This document shows positions 1-8,564 of a DNA stretch of 64,000 bases, piece by piece. Both the position numbers and the translations under genes were made by a program. The notes under the pieces are model-generated. The model was not told where the DNA came from. It worked only from the letters and a program-made list of their open reading frames with translations, and did not search any database. Every line of letters begins with the position of its first letter. Positions within the stretch are counted from its first letter, which is position 1. Source of the stretch: Klebsiella sp. BIGb0138 (GTDB lineage: Bacteria; Pseudomonadota; Gammaproteobacteria; Enterobacterales; Enterobacteriaceae); the NCBI RefSeq assembly GCF_004342285.1, contig NZ_SMCV01000007.1:186001-250000 (forward strand), in the 5' to 3' direction.

Positions 1-1
1 C

Positions 2-424
2 GCCTTTCATTTTCACCATGTCAGCGCCTGGTTCGCCAACAATGTGCGCCTGATTGATGGCCCGGGAGAAAGCAGCATGATGACGCTGATGGGGGATATC
101 AACGCCAAAGATGTGCTGCTGGTGGTCAGTCTGGCCCCCTATTCCCGGCGGGCCGTCACGCTGGCCCGCTACTTAGCGCAACGGAAAATCCGTGTTGTTG
201 CGATTACCGATAATGCCAGTTCTCCGGTAGCAAGATTGGCCAGTGAATCAATATTGGTACACAAGAAAACGACATCGTTTTTCGACACCATTACGCCCGC
301 GTTATTAGTTAGTGAATTACTGGTGGCATTATTTGCCGCTAACGCCCGCGTCGATGTTCATTCAGCGGTAAAAAGAACCGAAGAGCAATTATGGGCCACC
401 GGAGAGTGGTGGAATCTTAATTAA
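2..424 (+). CDS. RpiR-type transcriptional regulator, C-terminal part (SIS domain)
   Basis: The frame is open from the first bases of the window to a TAA at 422-424, so the gene starts upstream. What remains (about 140 residues) is a SIS sugar-phosphate-isomerase fold: a 'VVSLAPYSRR' strand-loop, then 'RVVAITDN' and a helix-rich C-terminus. In RpiR-family regulators this domain binds the effector behind an N-terminal HTH_6 domain, which lies outside the window. It is followed after 26 bases by the ureohydrolase gene on the same strand, so it probably regulates that operon. Family assignment is fairly firm; the effector is unknown. Confidence 0.75.
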   Translation, partial: AFHFHHVSAWFANNVRLIDGPGESSMMTLMGDINAKDVLLVVSLAPYSRRAVTLARYLAQRKIRVVAITDNASSPVARLASESILVHKKTTSFFDTITPALLVSELLVALFAANARVDVHSAVKRTEEQLWATGEWWNLN

Positions 425-450
425 TTATTGACGACAGACCAGAGGATAAA

Positions 451-1422
451 ATGACATATAAACCAGAAATGACCACCGCCCCGAAACATGGTCATAAGAG
501 CCTGCTTTATTCTGAAGTAGTCAGTGATTTAAATAGCCTGGATCGTGTCGATATCGCTGTCTTAGGTATTCCTTATGGTTCACCTTATTCCATCGATGAA
601 GTCACTAATGACCAGACAAATGGACCAACGGCGGTGCGGCAGGCAACCGATCGCGCGGTGCGCAGCATCGAACGTTACGATTTCGATATTGGCGGTCCGC
701 TGATGGATAACCAGGATATTCGCATGGTCGATTGCGGCGATATCGCAGGCGATGCGCGTGCCCCTGGTCAACATTACGTAGCGGCGGAAGCGGTGGTGCG
801 TAAAATTCTGCAGCTGGGCGGCATGCCCCTGGTGATTGGCGGCGACCACGGCGTTCCAATTCCGGTGCTGCGCGCACTGGATGAGCTGAATGAAACCATC
901 ACCCTGATTCATGTCGATGCTCACCTGGACTGGCGTCAGGATGTCAATGGCGTGACGGATGGTTACTCCAGCCCTATCCGTCGAGCCTCGGAAATGAAAC
1001 ACATCGGCGAGATTTGGCAAATTGGCCTGCGCGCTAACGGTTCGGCCCGCCAGGAAGAGGTGGATGCGGCGCTGGAGTATGGTGCAAAATTGATTCCCGC
1101 CCACCAGCTGCATGATGAAGGGATCGACAGCCTGTTAGCGCGTATTCCTGATGGCGGCCATTATTATATTACCTGCGATGCTGATGGTATTGACCCGACG
1201 ATTATGCCCGCGGTCAACGGCCCGGCATTAGGTGGGGTAACCTATCACCAGATGCGCAAATTAATTCAAGGTCTGGTCAAAAAAGGCAAAGTCGTGGGTA
1301 TGGACCTCGTCGAAATTACGCCGAAAAAAGATATTAACCAAATTACCGCTATTACGGCCTGTCGTTTCTTTGTCAATTTAATTGGCAGCGCTGTACGTGC
1401 CGGTTATTTCCATAAAAAATAA
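451..1422 (+). CDS. Agmatinase/arginase-family ureohydrolase
   Basis: This 323-residue protein belongs to the binuclear manganese ureohydrolases, which split a guanidino group to urea plus an amine. Metal-ligand motifs are present in order: GGDH near residues 130-133, HVDAHLD near 154-160, and CDADGIDP, giving Asp 243, 245 and 248. The length is near that of agmatinase and guanidinobutyrase (about 310-320). An AGAGGA ribosome site precedes the ATG. It is the first enzyme of a run shared with an amino-acid-type ABC importer and a RidA protein, so the imported ligand is probably a guanidino compound. Whether this is agmatine, guanidinobutyrate or another compound cannot be read from sequence. 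Confidence 0.85.
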   Translation: MTYKPEMTTAPKHGHKSLLYSEVVSDLNSLDRVDIAVLGIPYGSPYSIDEVTNDQTNGPTAVRQATDRAVRSIERYDFDIGGPLMDNQDIRMVDCGDIAGDARAPGQHYVAAEAVVRKILQLGGMPLVIGGDHGVPIPVLRALDELNETITLIHVDAHLDWRQDVNGVTDGYSSPIRRASEMKHIGEIWQIGLRANGSARQEEVDAALEYGAKLIPAHQLHDEGIDSLLARIPDGGHYYITCDADGIDPTIMPAVNGPALGGVTYHQMRKLIQGLVKKGKVVGMDLVEITPKKDINQITAITACRFFVNLIGSAVRAGYFHKK

Positions 1423-1485
1423 AAACACTCAATCTGCCTCATGACCGTGCATTTACGCAACATAACCTGAACGGGAAATAATGAG

Positions 1486-2274
1486 ATGAAAAAACAATTT
1501 ACATTTGCAGCCATACTGGGGCTCGCCTCCGCTTTCTCCAGCCTCTCCGCCAGCGCAGCGGATCTGCTGGGGACCATTATGCAGCAAAAAGTGGTGCGTA
1601 TTGCGGTTCCTCAGGATTACGCCCCGTATGGCTTTGTGGGGAGTGATATGCAACCTCAGGGCATTGATATCGACACCGCTAAACTGATCGCCGACAAACT
1701 GGGCGTGAGGCTACAGCTGGTGCCGGTCACCGGCCCAAACCGCGTGCCCTATCTGCAAAGCGGTAAAGCGGACATGACCATCTCCTCGCTGGGTAAAACC
1801 GAAGAGCGCGCTAAAGTGATCGATTACAGCATTGCCTATGCGCCGTTCTTTGATGCGGTGTTTGGTAAGTCAGGAGTAAAAGCCAGTAACGCCGATGAAC
1901 TGGCGGGCAAAACGGTCTCGGTCACCCGCGGCTCCATGCAGGATGAAGAGCTAACCACCCTGGCGCCGAAAGCTAACGTGAAACGCTTCGAAGATAATAA
2001 CAGCACGATCGCCTCGTTCATGTCCGGTCAGACGGAGTTAGTGGCAATCGGTACCTCTGTCGCGGGCGCACTGAAGCAGAAAAACCCCAGTCTGGATATC
2101 CAGTTAAAGGTGATTCTGGCTAACGCACCGTGCTATGTCGGCCTGCCGAAAGGCAACCCGGCGCTGGTTGCCAAAGTGAATGACATCCTACGTGCCGCGA
2201 AAGCCGACGGTACCCTCGATCGGATTTCGCAGACGTGGTTGGGCGCGCCAGCAGGCGATTTGCCTGAGTCCTAA
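1486..2274 (+). CDS. Periplasmic amino-acid-type ABC transporter binding protein
   Basis: 262 residues with a clear signal peptide (MKKQ start, hydrophobic core, cleavage near ASA-A at residues 23-25). The mature part begins with the family-3 solute-binding pattern (VVRIAVPQDYAPYGF, then a DIDTAKLIADKLGV helix) and ends with a TLDRISQTWLG segment typical of polar amino acid binders. It captures the ligand for the two permeases and ATPase encoded downstream. It sits between the ureohydrolase and MmgE/PrpD genes on the same strand, so substrate and enzymes are probably linked. The ligand itself is not determinable. Confidence 0.85.
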   Translation: MKKQFTFAAILGLASAFSSLSASAADLLGTIMQQKVVRIAVPQDYAPYGFVGSDMQPQGIDIDTAKLIADKLGVRLQLVPVTGPNRVPYLQSGKADMTISSLGKTEERAKVIDYSIAYAPFFDAVFGKSGVKASNADELAGKTVSVTRGSMQDEELTTLAPKANVKRFEDNNSTIASFMSGQTELVAIGTSVAGALKQKNPSLDIQLKVILANAPCYVGLPKGNPALVAKVNDILRAAKADGTLDRISQTWLGAPAGDLPES

Positions 2275-2324
2275 GCATTGCGGCTCCCTGTGCGCGGGGA
2301 GTCTTTACTCAGGCGGGAAATAAC

Positions 2325-3695
2325 ATGAACCACTACGCAACCCATATTTTGGCCCAGCAGGCCGCGGCCATAGCGCTATCGCCGGTTCCTGACGAAGTGC
2401 TGCAAATAGCCTGTCGGGCGCTGATCGACACCCTGGGCGTGGCGCTGGCTGGCAGCAATATGCCGGTAGTGCAGCGTCTGAAACAGACGGTCATGAGCGA
2501 AGGTAAAGCCAGCACATTGGGCGGCATGCAGCGTATCAATGCGTTGGATGCCGCGCGGCTCAACGGCTGCGCAGCACACGCGCTGGATTTTGATGACAAC
2601 TGCTACGCCGGATTCGTTCACGGCTCTGCAGTCATCATCCCGGCCGCACTGGCGGTCGCGCAGCAGTATGACAGCGACGGCGCCAGCCTGCTGACGGCCA
2701 TTGTCGCGGGCAGCGAATGTCAATACCGCCTCGGGGAAGCGCTGGGCCAGCCGCTGTATCAACGCGGATGGTGGACCACCGGCGTACTGGGGGTGGTCGG
2801 GGCCGCTGTTGCCGCCGCCCACTTATTACGTCTGGACACGACTCAGGTCGCCCATGCCATTGCGTTAGCTCTCGCCGCCACCGGTGGCAGTAAAAGTGCC
2901 TTTGGCAGCGATGCGAAAGCCGTGATGGCCGGACTGGCCGCCGAACGAGGCATTCAGGCCGCGCTGATGGCACAAGCAGGAATCACCGGTCCGTTAAATA
3001 CGCTGGAGCATCCTTACGGACTGCCAGGGCTGATGAACGAAGCCCGGTGGCAGCCGAAGCAGTTAACCGCCGCTGGCTGGCGATTGCTGCAACCGGGGCT
3101 GGATGTGAAACGCATCCCGGTGTGCCTGTCTGCTCATGCGGCTGTCGATGCGGTGGTCACGTTGATCCACCAGCATGCAATCGCCCTGGATGAAATAACG
3201 CAGATCCACTGCGATGTGCCGCAGATCGTCATCGCCAACCTGGTTTACGCCGATCCGATGACGCCGCAACAGGCGCAATTCAGCCTGCCCTATGCTATTG
3301 CCGCCACGCTGTTTTATGGCGAGCTGACGCTGAATCAATTGACGCTGGCGTCGCTGGCACCGGCGGCGCTGCATGCTCTGATGGCGAAGGTCAGCATGAC
3401 GACCAGCCCACAGTGGCAACACCCGCAGCGCCTGCAAGCCGCTCCGGAAGGCGCCAGCGTCACCCTGCATCTGCAATCGGGGCGACAGCTCACCTGTCGT
3501 GTCGATCGCCCGCTGGGCAATGCCACCAATCCGCTGAGTAATGAAGCGCTGGATGACAAATTCCTGTCATGCGCCCAGCGCGTGCTACCCGCGGCGCAGA
3601 GTCATCGTCTTCTGACGCAGTTACGCCAGGTGACCGCGCTGCCATCCATGGCGCAGCTGTCACCACTCCTGGAGAACCCAGACCATGAACTTTGA
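2325..3695 (+). CDS. MmgE/PrpD-family protein
   Basis: 456 residues, the normal length for the MmgE/PrpD family (2-methylcitrate dehydratase, cis-aconitate decarboxylase, iminodisuccinate epimerase). The N-terminus shows the family helix pattern (ALIDTLGVALAGS) followed by the conserved ALDFDDNC loop, with HGSAVIIPAALAVAQ after it. Its reaction here is unknown: the family contains lyases, isomerases and proteins without assigned activity. Its 3' end overlaps the following permease start by 11 bases, which indicates translational coupling and a shared pathway with the transporter. It is not PrpD itself, because no methylcitrate-cycle genes are nearby. Confidence 0.8.
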   Translation: MNHYATHILAQQAAAIALSPVPDEVLQIACRALIDTLGVALAGSNMPVVQRLKQTVMSEGKASTLGGMQRINALDAARLNGCAAHALDFDDNCYAGFVHGSAVIIPAALAVAQQYDSDGASLLTAIVAGSECQYRLGEALGQPLYQRGWWTTGVLGVVGAAVAAAHLLRLDTTQVAHAIALALAATGGSKSAFGSDAKAVMAGLAAERGIQAALMAQAGITGPLNTLEHPYGLPGLMNEARWQPKQLTAAGWRLLQPGLDVKRIPVCLSAHAAVDAVVTLIHQHAIALDEITQIHCDVPQIVIANLVYADPMTPQQAQFSLPYAIAATLFYGELTLNQLTLASLAPAALHALMAKVSMTTSPQWQHPQRLQAAPEGASVTLHLQSGRQLTCRVDRPLGNATNPLSNEALDDKFLSCAQRVLPAAQSHRLLTQLRQVTALPSMAQLSPLLENPDHEL

Positions 3696-4344
3696 TTTTT
3701 CGGCGGTATTGATCCAGTGGCCGATGCTGCTTAACGGTATCGCCATCACCCTTGCCATGACCCTGGTGGCCACACTGCTGGGGGTCACTCTGGGGATTGC
3801 CTGCGGCTGGGGCCGCGCCAATGGCCCGCGGCCGCTGCGTTGGCTCATTGCCAGCTATGTCGAACTGGTCCGCAATACCCCTTATATCATCCAGCTGTTT
3901 TTTATCTTTTTCGGCCTGCCGGCGTTGGGCGTGCAGATGTCGGCGCTGACCGCCAGCGTGCTATCGCTGATCCTCAACCTTGGCGCGTACGCGAGTGAGA
4001 TCACCCGCGCCGGTATTGAGAACACGCCGCGCAGCCAAATCGAAGCGGCGCAAAGCCTTGCGTTAAACCGCTGGCAAATTTTTACCCGCGTGGTGCTGCC
4101 TCCGGCTCTTGGCCGAGTCTGGCCCGCGTTGGTCAGTCAGGTCATTATCATCATGCTGGGTTCGGCGGTGTGCAGCCAGATCTCAACCGAAGAGCTGTCG
4201 TTCAACGCCAACCTGATTGCCAGCCGTACCTTCCGTAATTTCGAAGCCTACATTATCGCCGCCGCTGCCTATCTGGTATTGGCAATCGCCGTGCGCCAGG
4301 TTCTGAACTGGGTAGGTCCGCGCTTTATTTTCCGTCGACCTTAA
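3685..4344 (+). CDS. Amino-acid-type ABC transporter permease (first)
   Basis: 219 residues with about five hydrophobic segments and the HisM/GlnP-type EAA loop (EAAQSLALNRWQ, about residues 117-128) that contacts the ATPase. The N-terminal IQWPMLLNGIAITLAMT segment and the ELVRNTPYIIQLFFIFFGLP motif are typical of polar amino acid permeases. It starts inside the end of the MmgE/PrpD gene and is followed 6 bases later by a second permease of nearly equal size. The two should form a heterodimeric inner-membrane channel served by the binding protein upstream. Confidence 0.88.
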   Translation: MNFDFSAVLIQWPMLLNGIAITLAMTLVATLLGVTLGIACGWGRANGPRPLRWLIASYVELVRNTPYIIQLFFIFFGLPALGVQMSALTASVLSLILNLGAYASEITRAGIENTPRSQIEAAQSLALNRWQIFTRVVLPPALGRVWPALVSQVIIIMLGSAVCSQISTEELSFNANLIASRTFRNFEAYIIAAAAYLVLAIAVRQVLNWVGPRFIFRRP

Positions 4345-4350
4345 GGATCC

Positions 4351-5007
4351 ATGATGAGCGACTTTTCCTTGTGGGATATCTATCGCAATTTGCTGCTGGC
4401 GCTGCGCTGGACGATGGTTTTATCCGCTATTGCATTCGTTGGCGGAGGCGTCGTCGGTGGGTTACTGCTGGTGCTGCGCCTGTCAGGCTTGCGTGCCGCC
4501 GGCTATTTAGTACGGGGTTATGTGCAACTCTTCCAGGGGACGCCGCTGCTGCTGCAACTGTTTCTGGTCTATTTCGGCCTGCCGATCCTCGGCATTAATA
4601 CTTCGCCGCTGTTTGCCGCCAGTCTCTGTCTGACGCTGTACGCCAGCGCCTATTTAACCGAAATCTGGCGCGGCAGCGTGGAAGCCATTCCGCGTCAGCA
4701 GTGGGAGGCAGCACAGAGCCTGGCGCTCAACTTTCGCGAGCAGCTGCGCTACATCATCCTGCCGCAGGCGCTGCATGTGGCGATCGCTCCGACCGTCGGC
4801 TTTTTGGTGCAGGCCATTAAGAACACAGCGCTGGCGTCGGTGATTGGTTTCGTCGAACTGACGCGCTCCGGCCAGATCATCTCTAACGCCACCTTTTCGC
4901 CGTTCCTGGTCTACGGCAGCGTGGCGCTGTTTTACTTCTTTCTGTGCTTTCCGCTCTCCATGTGGAGTCGGCACCTTGAACAACGTTTGTCACGGAGAAC
5001 CAACTGA
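4351..5007 (+). CDS. Amino-acid-type ABC transporter permease (second)
   Basis: 218 residues, homologous to the preceding permease: 'YVQLFQGTPLLLQLFLVYFGLP', hydrophobic segments, and the EAA loop EAAQSLALNFREQ. The track start ATG-ATG leaves a choice between 4351 and 4354; a GGATCC stretch lies just upstream and does not decide it. The stop TGA overlaps the ATG of the ATPase gene at 5007, so the permease and ATPase are translationally coupled. With the first permease it forms the membrane part of the importer. Confidence 0.88.
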   Translation: MMSDFSLWDIYRNLLLALRWTMVLSAIAFVGGGVVGGLLLVLRLSGLRAAGYLVRGYVQLFQGTPLLLQLFLVYFGLPILGINTSPLFAASLCLTLYASAYLTEIWRGSVEAIPRQQWEAAQSLALNFREQLRYIILPQALHVAIAPTVGFLVQAIKNTALASVIGFVELTRSGQIISNATFSPFLVYGSVALFYFFLCFPLSMWSRHLEQRLSRRTN

Positions 5008-5747
5008 TGACGCAGACTGCCGATTTTTCATTGGTGGATATACGCGCGCTGCATAAGCGCTTTGGCGACAATGAAGTGTTGAAAGGCATTGATTTACAGA
5101 TAAAACGCCAGGAAGTGGTGTGCATTATCGGCAAAAGCGGCTCGGGGAAAAGCACCTTATTACGCTGCATTAATGGCTTAGATGCCTATCAGGCGGGAGA
5201 GCTTTTGGTGGATGGACAGCCCGTACAACAGGACGACAGCGCTGCTCTGCGCGAACTGCGGCAGAACGTCGGCATGATTTTTCAGAGCTTTAATCTTTTT
5301 CCTCACCTTACCGTGGGTAAGAACGTGATGCTGGCCCCGACGCTGGTGAAAAAGATGGCCAAAGGTGAAGCCGAGCGCACGGCCAAACGGTTATTAGAAC
5401 GCGTCGGCCTGGCCGATAAATTTGATGCCTGGCCGGATAGCCTGTCCGGCGGTCAACAGCAGCGCGTCGCTATTGCCCGCTCGCTGGCGATGAACCCGGA
5501 AATCTTGCTGTGCGATGAAATTACCTCTGCGCTGGATCCGGAGCTGGTCGGAGAAGTGCTGCAAGTGATTGAGTCGCTGGCACAGGAAGGCATGACCATC
5601 ATCATGGTCACGCACGAAATGAATTTCGCGCGCAAAGTCAGTGACCGGGTGGTGTTTATGCATCAAGGACGCGTCCACGAAGTGGGCACGCCGGACATCC
5701 TGTTTACTCAGCCGCAAACGGCAGAACTTCGTCAATTTTTGGCCTGA
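5007..5747 (+). CDS. Amino-acid-type ABC transporter ATP-binding protein
   Basis: 246 residues, a GlnQ/HisP-like ATPase. Walker A GKSGSGKST is at about residues 38-46, the Q-loop is in MIFQSFNLFPHLTV, the signature is LSGGQQQR, Walker B is ILLCDEIT, and the switch histidine is in MVTHEMNFA. The C-terminal VHEVGTPDILFTQPQTAELRQFL is characteristic of the polar amino acid subfamily. It energises the two permeases encoded immediately upstream. All catalytic motifs look intact, so the transporter should be active. Confidence 0.92.
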   Translation: MTQTADFSLVDIRALHKRFGDNEVLKGIDLQIKRQEVVCIIGKSGSGKSTLLRCINGLDAYQAGELLVDGQPVQQDDSAALRELRQNVGMIFQSFNLFPHLTVGKNVMLAPTLVKKMAKGEAERTAKRLLERVGLADKFDAWPDSLSGGQQQRVAIARSLAMNPEILLCDEITSALDPELVGEVLQVIESLAQEGMTIIMVTHEMNFARKVSDRVVFMHQGRVHEVGTPDILFTQPQTAELRQFLA

Positions 5748-5775
5748 GGGCCGCTTAAACGCCAGGAGCAGAAAA

Positions 5776-6186
5776 ATGGTACATACACGTATTCGTCCGT
5801 TTAACACCAAAGAGACCTATCCGGAGCAAAATCTGGATAACGACCTGTGTCAGGCGGTCGTCGCCGGGAATCTGGTCTTTCTACGCGGGCAAATTGGCCA
5901 AAACTTAGACACGCGTGAATCGGTGGGCATTGGTGATATCGCGGCACAAACCGAGCAGGCGATGTACAACATCAACATGCTGCTGGAAGAGAGCGGCAGC
6001 AACCTGCAGGAAATCTGCAAAATCACCGTTTATCTGACCGACGTTCGCCACCGTGAAACGGTGTACAACATCATGGGCCGCTGGTTGAAAGGCGTATTCC
6101 CCGTCTCTACCGGACTGATGATTGCACATTTGGCGCGTCCGGAATGGCAAGTTGAGATCGACGTGATCGCAGTGAAGGCGGGCTGA
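5776..6186 (+). CDS. RidA/YjgF-family deaminase-like protein
   Basis: I place the start at the ATG at 5776 (MVHTRIRPF), preceded by a CAGGAG ribosome site; the frame extends upstream but only into the ATPase gene. The 136-residue product has the Rid fold, with SGSNLQEICKITVYLTD and a C-terminal ARPEWQVEIDVIA containing the conserved active-site arginine. RidA proteins hydrolyse reactive enamine/imine intermediates made by PLP or amine-oxidising enzymes. Its place at the end of the operon suggests the pathway produces such an intermediate after ureohydrolase action; that is inference. Confidence 0.85.
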   Translation: MVHTRIRPFNTKETYPEQNLDNDLCQAVVAGNLVFLRGQIGQNLDTRESVGIGDIAAQTEQAMYNINMLLEESGSNLQEICKITVYLTDVRHRETVYNIMGRWLKGVFPVSTGLMIAHLARPEWQVEIDVIAVKAG

Positions 6187-6230
6187 TAAAACAGCAGCGA
6201 CGCGCCCGCGGAAGCATGAACGTGTGCATT

Positions 6231-6266
6231 AAGGGGGACATCGGATATCTTTGCCGCCTCCCCCTT
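6231..6266 (+). terminator. Inverted repeat after the RidA gene, possible terminator
   Basis: A perfect 8-bp inverted repeat (AAGGGGGA at 6231-6238, TCCCCCTT at 6259-6266) with a 20-base loop lies 45 bases past the RidA stop. There is no clear T run after it, so it is only a weak terminator candidate. Confidence 0.3.
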
Positions 6267-6286
6267 ATCGCCAGTCGCCCGGAGTT

Positions 6287-6660
6287 TTACCATCTTACGC
6301 GCTTGTCCTGCCATGCAAGGACCCTGGCGCGAAACATCAATAATAATTTAATCAGCGAAGAAAAAAGCAGCCCATCACAATTAACGCGGCATACATATTG
6401 GCGTAGGCCGCCCAGCCCTGAGCCCACTGTAAATACCCTCCCAGCCCCGACCTGACCCCCATCATTTCCGCGGCAACCAGCACAGAAAAAGAGGCGCCCG
6501 ACGCAAAGGATTGATGACTCCCCGGCGGCCTGTACGTCCACGTCGTCAACACCACAACAAGCAGCGCCACGGCAAAAAACAATACGCCATCGTTGGTCTC
6601 TCTGACGTGGGCTGGTCGGATAAAACCGACGCTTTTGTCCGGCCATATTGTCATTACCGC
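6287..6660 (-). pseudogene. Remnant of a sulfonate/taurine/nitrate-type ABC permease
   Basis: Read on the minus strand, one frame from a possible ATG at 6654 gives an N-terminal hydrophobic segment (ending WTYRPPG) joined directly to a permease C-terminal half with VLVAAEMMGVRSGLG and AYANMYAALIVMG, patterns of the SsuC/TauC/NtrB family. The middle of the protein, about 150 residues, is missing. The frame then breaks near 6355; the adjacent frame continues with LLFSSLIKLLLMFRARVL to a stop at 6287. The internal deletion plus frameshift make this a decayed gene. It lies head to head with a truncated ATPase of the same transporter class. Confidence 0.6.
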
Positions 6661-6661
6661 C

Positions 6662-7189
6662 CCTTCTCCATCCCGAATCGTCGTTTTTCAGGAGCCCACG
6701 CTCTATCCCTGGCTGACGGTCCGGGACAATGTGGCCTTGGGGATGAAAATAGGGTGAAAAACCCGACAAACGGATCTCGCTCGCGTAAACGAAATGCTTG
6801 AAAAAGTCGGTCTTGCTGATTTTTCACAGGCCTGGCCCCATCAGCTATCCGGCGGAATGGCCCAGCGGACGGCACTGGCCCGGGCCCTGGTCAACGACCC
6901 CGGGACGCTGCTACTTGATGAACCATTAGGGAAACTGGATTCACTGACCCGGATCCGTATGCAAAGAGAGATTATTGATTTATGGCATAAAAGTGGCGTC
7001 AGCATCATCATGGTAACCCATGACGTCGAGGAGGCGTTATTAATGGCGAACCGGATTGTCGTCTTCAGCCCTCGTCCGGCGCAGAGAATTGAAATAATAG
7101 AGCCCGGCTTATCCTGGCCACGCCACAGAGATGATCCCGAATTCATCAGTCTGCGCACCTATATTCTTCGCCTTCTGGAATATCAGTAA
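6662..7189 (+). pseudogene. Remnant of a sulfonate/taurine-type ABC ATPase, 5'-truncated with in-frame stop
   Basis: The frame shows an ATPase Q-loop (RIVVFQEPTLYPWLTV), then MKIG, an in-frame TGA at 6755-6757, and continues without frameshift into a good C-terminal half: signature LSGGMAQRTALARAL, Walker B LLLDEPLGKLD and switch VTHDVEEALLM. Walker A and the first 80 or so residues are missing. The match to SsuB/TauB/NrtD-type ATPases is clear. An intact reading frame from the ATG at 6794 could still make about 131 residues, but without Walker A it cannot be a working ATPase. Confidence 0.7.
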
Positions 7190-7504
7190 ACTCATCTCAT
7201 GCAATAGCGTCCGGAGCGCTTAGCCAAAATGCGTATCAGGCGCGATGGTGGGGACTTATTTTTAAATGCGTCACGCTGGCGTGAGCTGCAGGGATGGTAA
7301 CAATCTCAGCGATTATCATCGCCCGCGAACGGCTTAAGGGAGACTCACAACACGCTATTTGTCGCCAATCGCCCTACTATTTCCTCAGCACCATAATGCC
7401 GCTATCCGCGATGTTATGGCAGCTCATCGTCAGCCTGCAATAATAAAAATATGTCTGTAAGCTGCCGCTAAAGCATGCAACCGGCACGCTAGCCTTATTA
7501 CGGC
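7190..7504. other. Intergenic stretch without a recognisable gene
   Basis: About 315 bases between the ATPase remnant and the terminator of the DsbA-like gene. Short frames of permease-like hydrophobic composition occur near 7280-7440, but none is long enough or similar enough to assign; it may be further debris of the same transporter locus. Confidence 0.4.
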
Positions 7505-7530
7505 TAAAAAGACCCGCCGGATCGCGGGCC
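7505..7530 (-). terminator. Rho-independent terminator of the DsbA-like gene
   Basis: On the minus strand a GC-rich hairpin (GGCCCGC at 7530-7524 with GCGGGTC at 7517-7511) is followed by TTTTT, just past the stop at 7540. Confidence 0.7.
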
Positions 7531-7539
7531 TCCTGCCAA

Positions 7540-8331
7540 TCAGTTGCCGCCGGCTTTCTTGATCGCCGCATCCAGCGAGTCTTTATCGGCAAGACCCGGG
7601 AAGACGGTGATAGTGGCTTCGGTGGCGCCAGTGGTTGGCATCACGATCACGCCCGGCGTCCCGCTTAAACCAATCTCCTGCGCCAGCTGGTTGGTACTCT
7701 CCAGCACCGCCTCAACGTCCGGCGCTTTCTTGCCGTCGAAATTCACTTTCTTCGCCTGCGGCTGAACATCCGCCGCCGTCAGCTTCCCTTCGTTATGTCC
7801 GGTGGCATAAATGCCGTTGTGGTAGGTGAGGTAGGCTTCCGCCCCCTTCTGCTGATAAATTTGCAGACCGGTCTTCGCCGCCGTCAGGGATGTTTCCCAA
7901 CGGCTGCCAAAAATTGGCCACTCTTTAAAAGCAAAACGTGTCTGCGGATTTTCCTTAATCACCTGCTCCATCACCGGCGCCAGACGGCTACAGTAAATGC
8001 ACTGGTAATCAAAGAACTCGATGACGGTGACCTTGCCATTCTCCGGTCCGTAGGTCGGGGTGTTTTTATCCTGGGTCAGCGCGGCCTGATTTTTAATCAC
8101 CGCCTGGGTCGCGGCGCTGGCCTGCTGCTCTTGCTGAATTTGCTGGAGCTTCTGGCTTGCCTGCAGCAGCACCTCGGGGTGTGCGACTAAATAATCCGCG
8201 GCAATTTTGCCAATACGGGCTTCCTGTTCCGGGGTAAAGGTCGCTGCGGGCGCATCGGCGGCCATAGCCAAAGCCGGAAGTAGCGTGGCGCCAATCAAGG
8301 CGCTGGTCAGTATTTTTTTCATGCCAGCCAT
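7540..8331 (-). CDS. Periplasmic DsbA-family thiol:disulfide oxidoreductase
   Basis: The start is chosen at 8331 (MAGMKKILTS) because AAGGA lies 8 bases upstream; the internal ATG at 8322 has no such site, and the longer frame to 8421 has no support. The 263-residue product carries a signal peptide ending ALAMA-A, a helical N-terminal region rich in Q and A, then a thioredoxin-like domain with EFFDYQCIYCSRL: the CxxC pair is C-I-Y-C. The cis-Pro loop is GLSGTPGVIV. This layout matches ScsC/BdbD/Com1-like DsbA-family proteins of the periplasm. Neighbours do not indicate a specific substrate. Confidence 0.88.
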   Translation of the reverse strand: MAGMKKILTSALIGATLLPALAMAADAPAATFTPEQEARIGKIAADYLVAHPEVLLQASQKLQQIQQEQQASAATQAVIKNQAALTQDKNTPTYGPENGKVTVIEFFDYQCIYCSRLAPVMEQVIKENPQTRFAFKEWPIFGSRWETSLTAAKTGLQIYQQKGAEAYLTYHNGIYATGHNEGKLTAADVQPQAKKVNFDGKKAPDVEAVLESTNQLAQEIGLSGTPGVIVMPTTGATEATITVFPGLADKDSLDAAIKKAGGN

Positions 8332-8564
8332 GAGGATAATCCTTGCGATGAGTAAACGGCAGGTGGGTCTAACGGGACAAAGTACCATCCTTTTCCGGCG
8401 AATCATCGTGGCACGATACATTGATTCGTAACTTTATTTTTCAATACTGCGCCCGGGCAGCGCCGCGCGCCGTTTTGTGAAGGGTAGTCATCGCCGCAGA
8501 TCGGCGCTACGCTTGCTCTCTTTTTCCCGTTGAGGGTTCTTTTTTAAAGATATGAGTCTGGGGC

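Noticed and set aside
8430-8564. yybP-ykoY manganese riboswitch before the TerC gene
   Set aside because: A hairpin is present but the conserved loop sequences could not be found by eye; left as a finding only.
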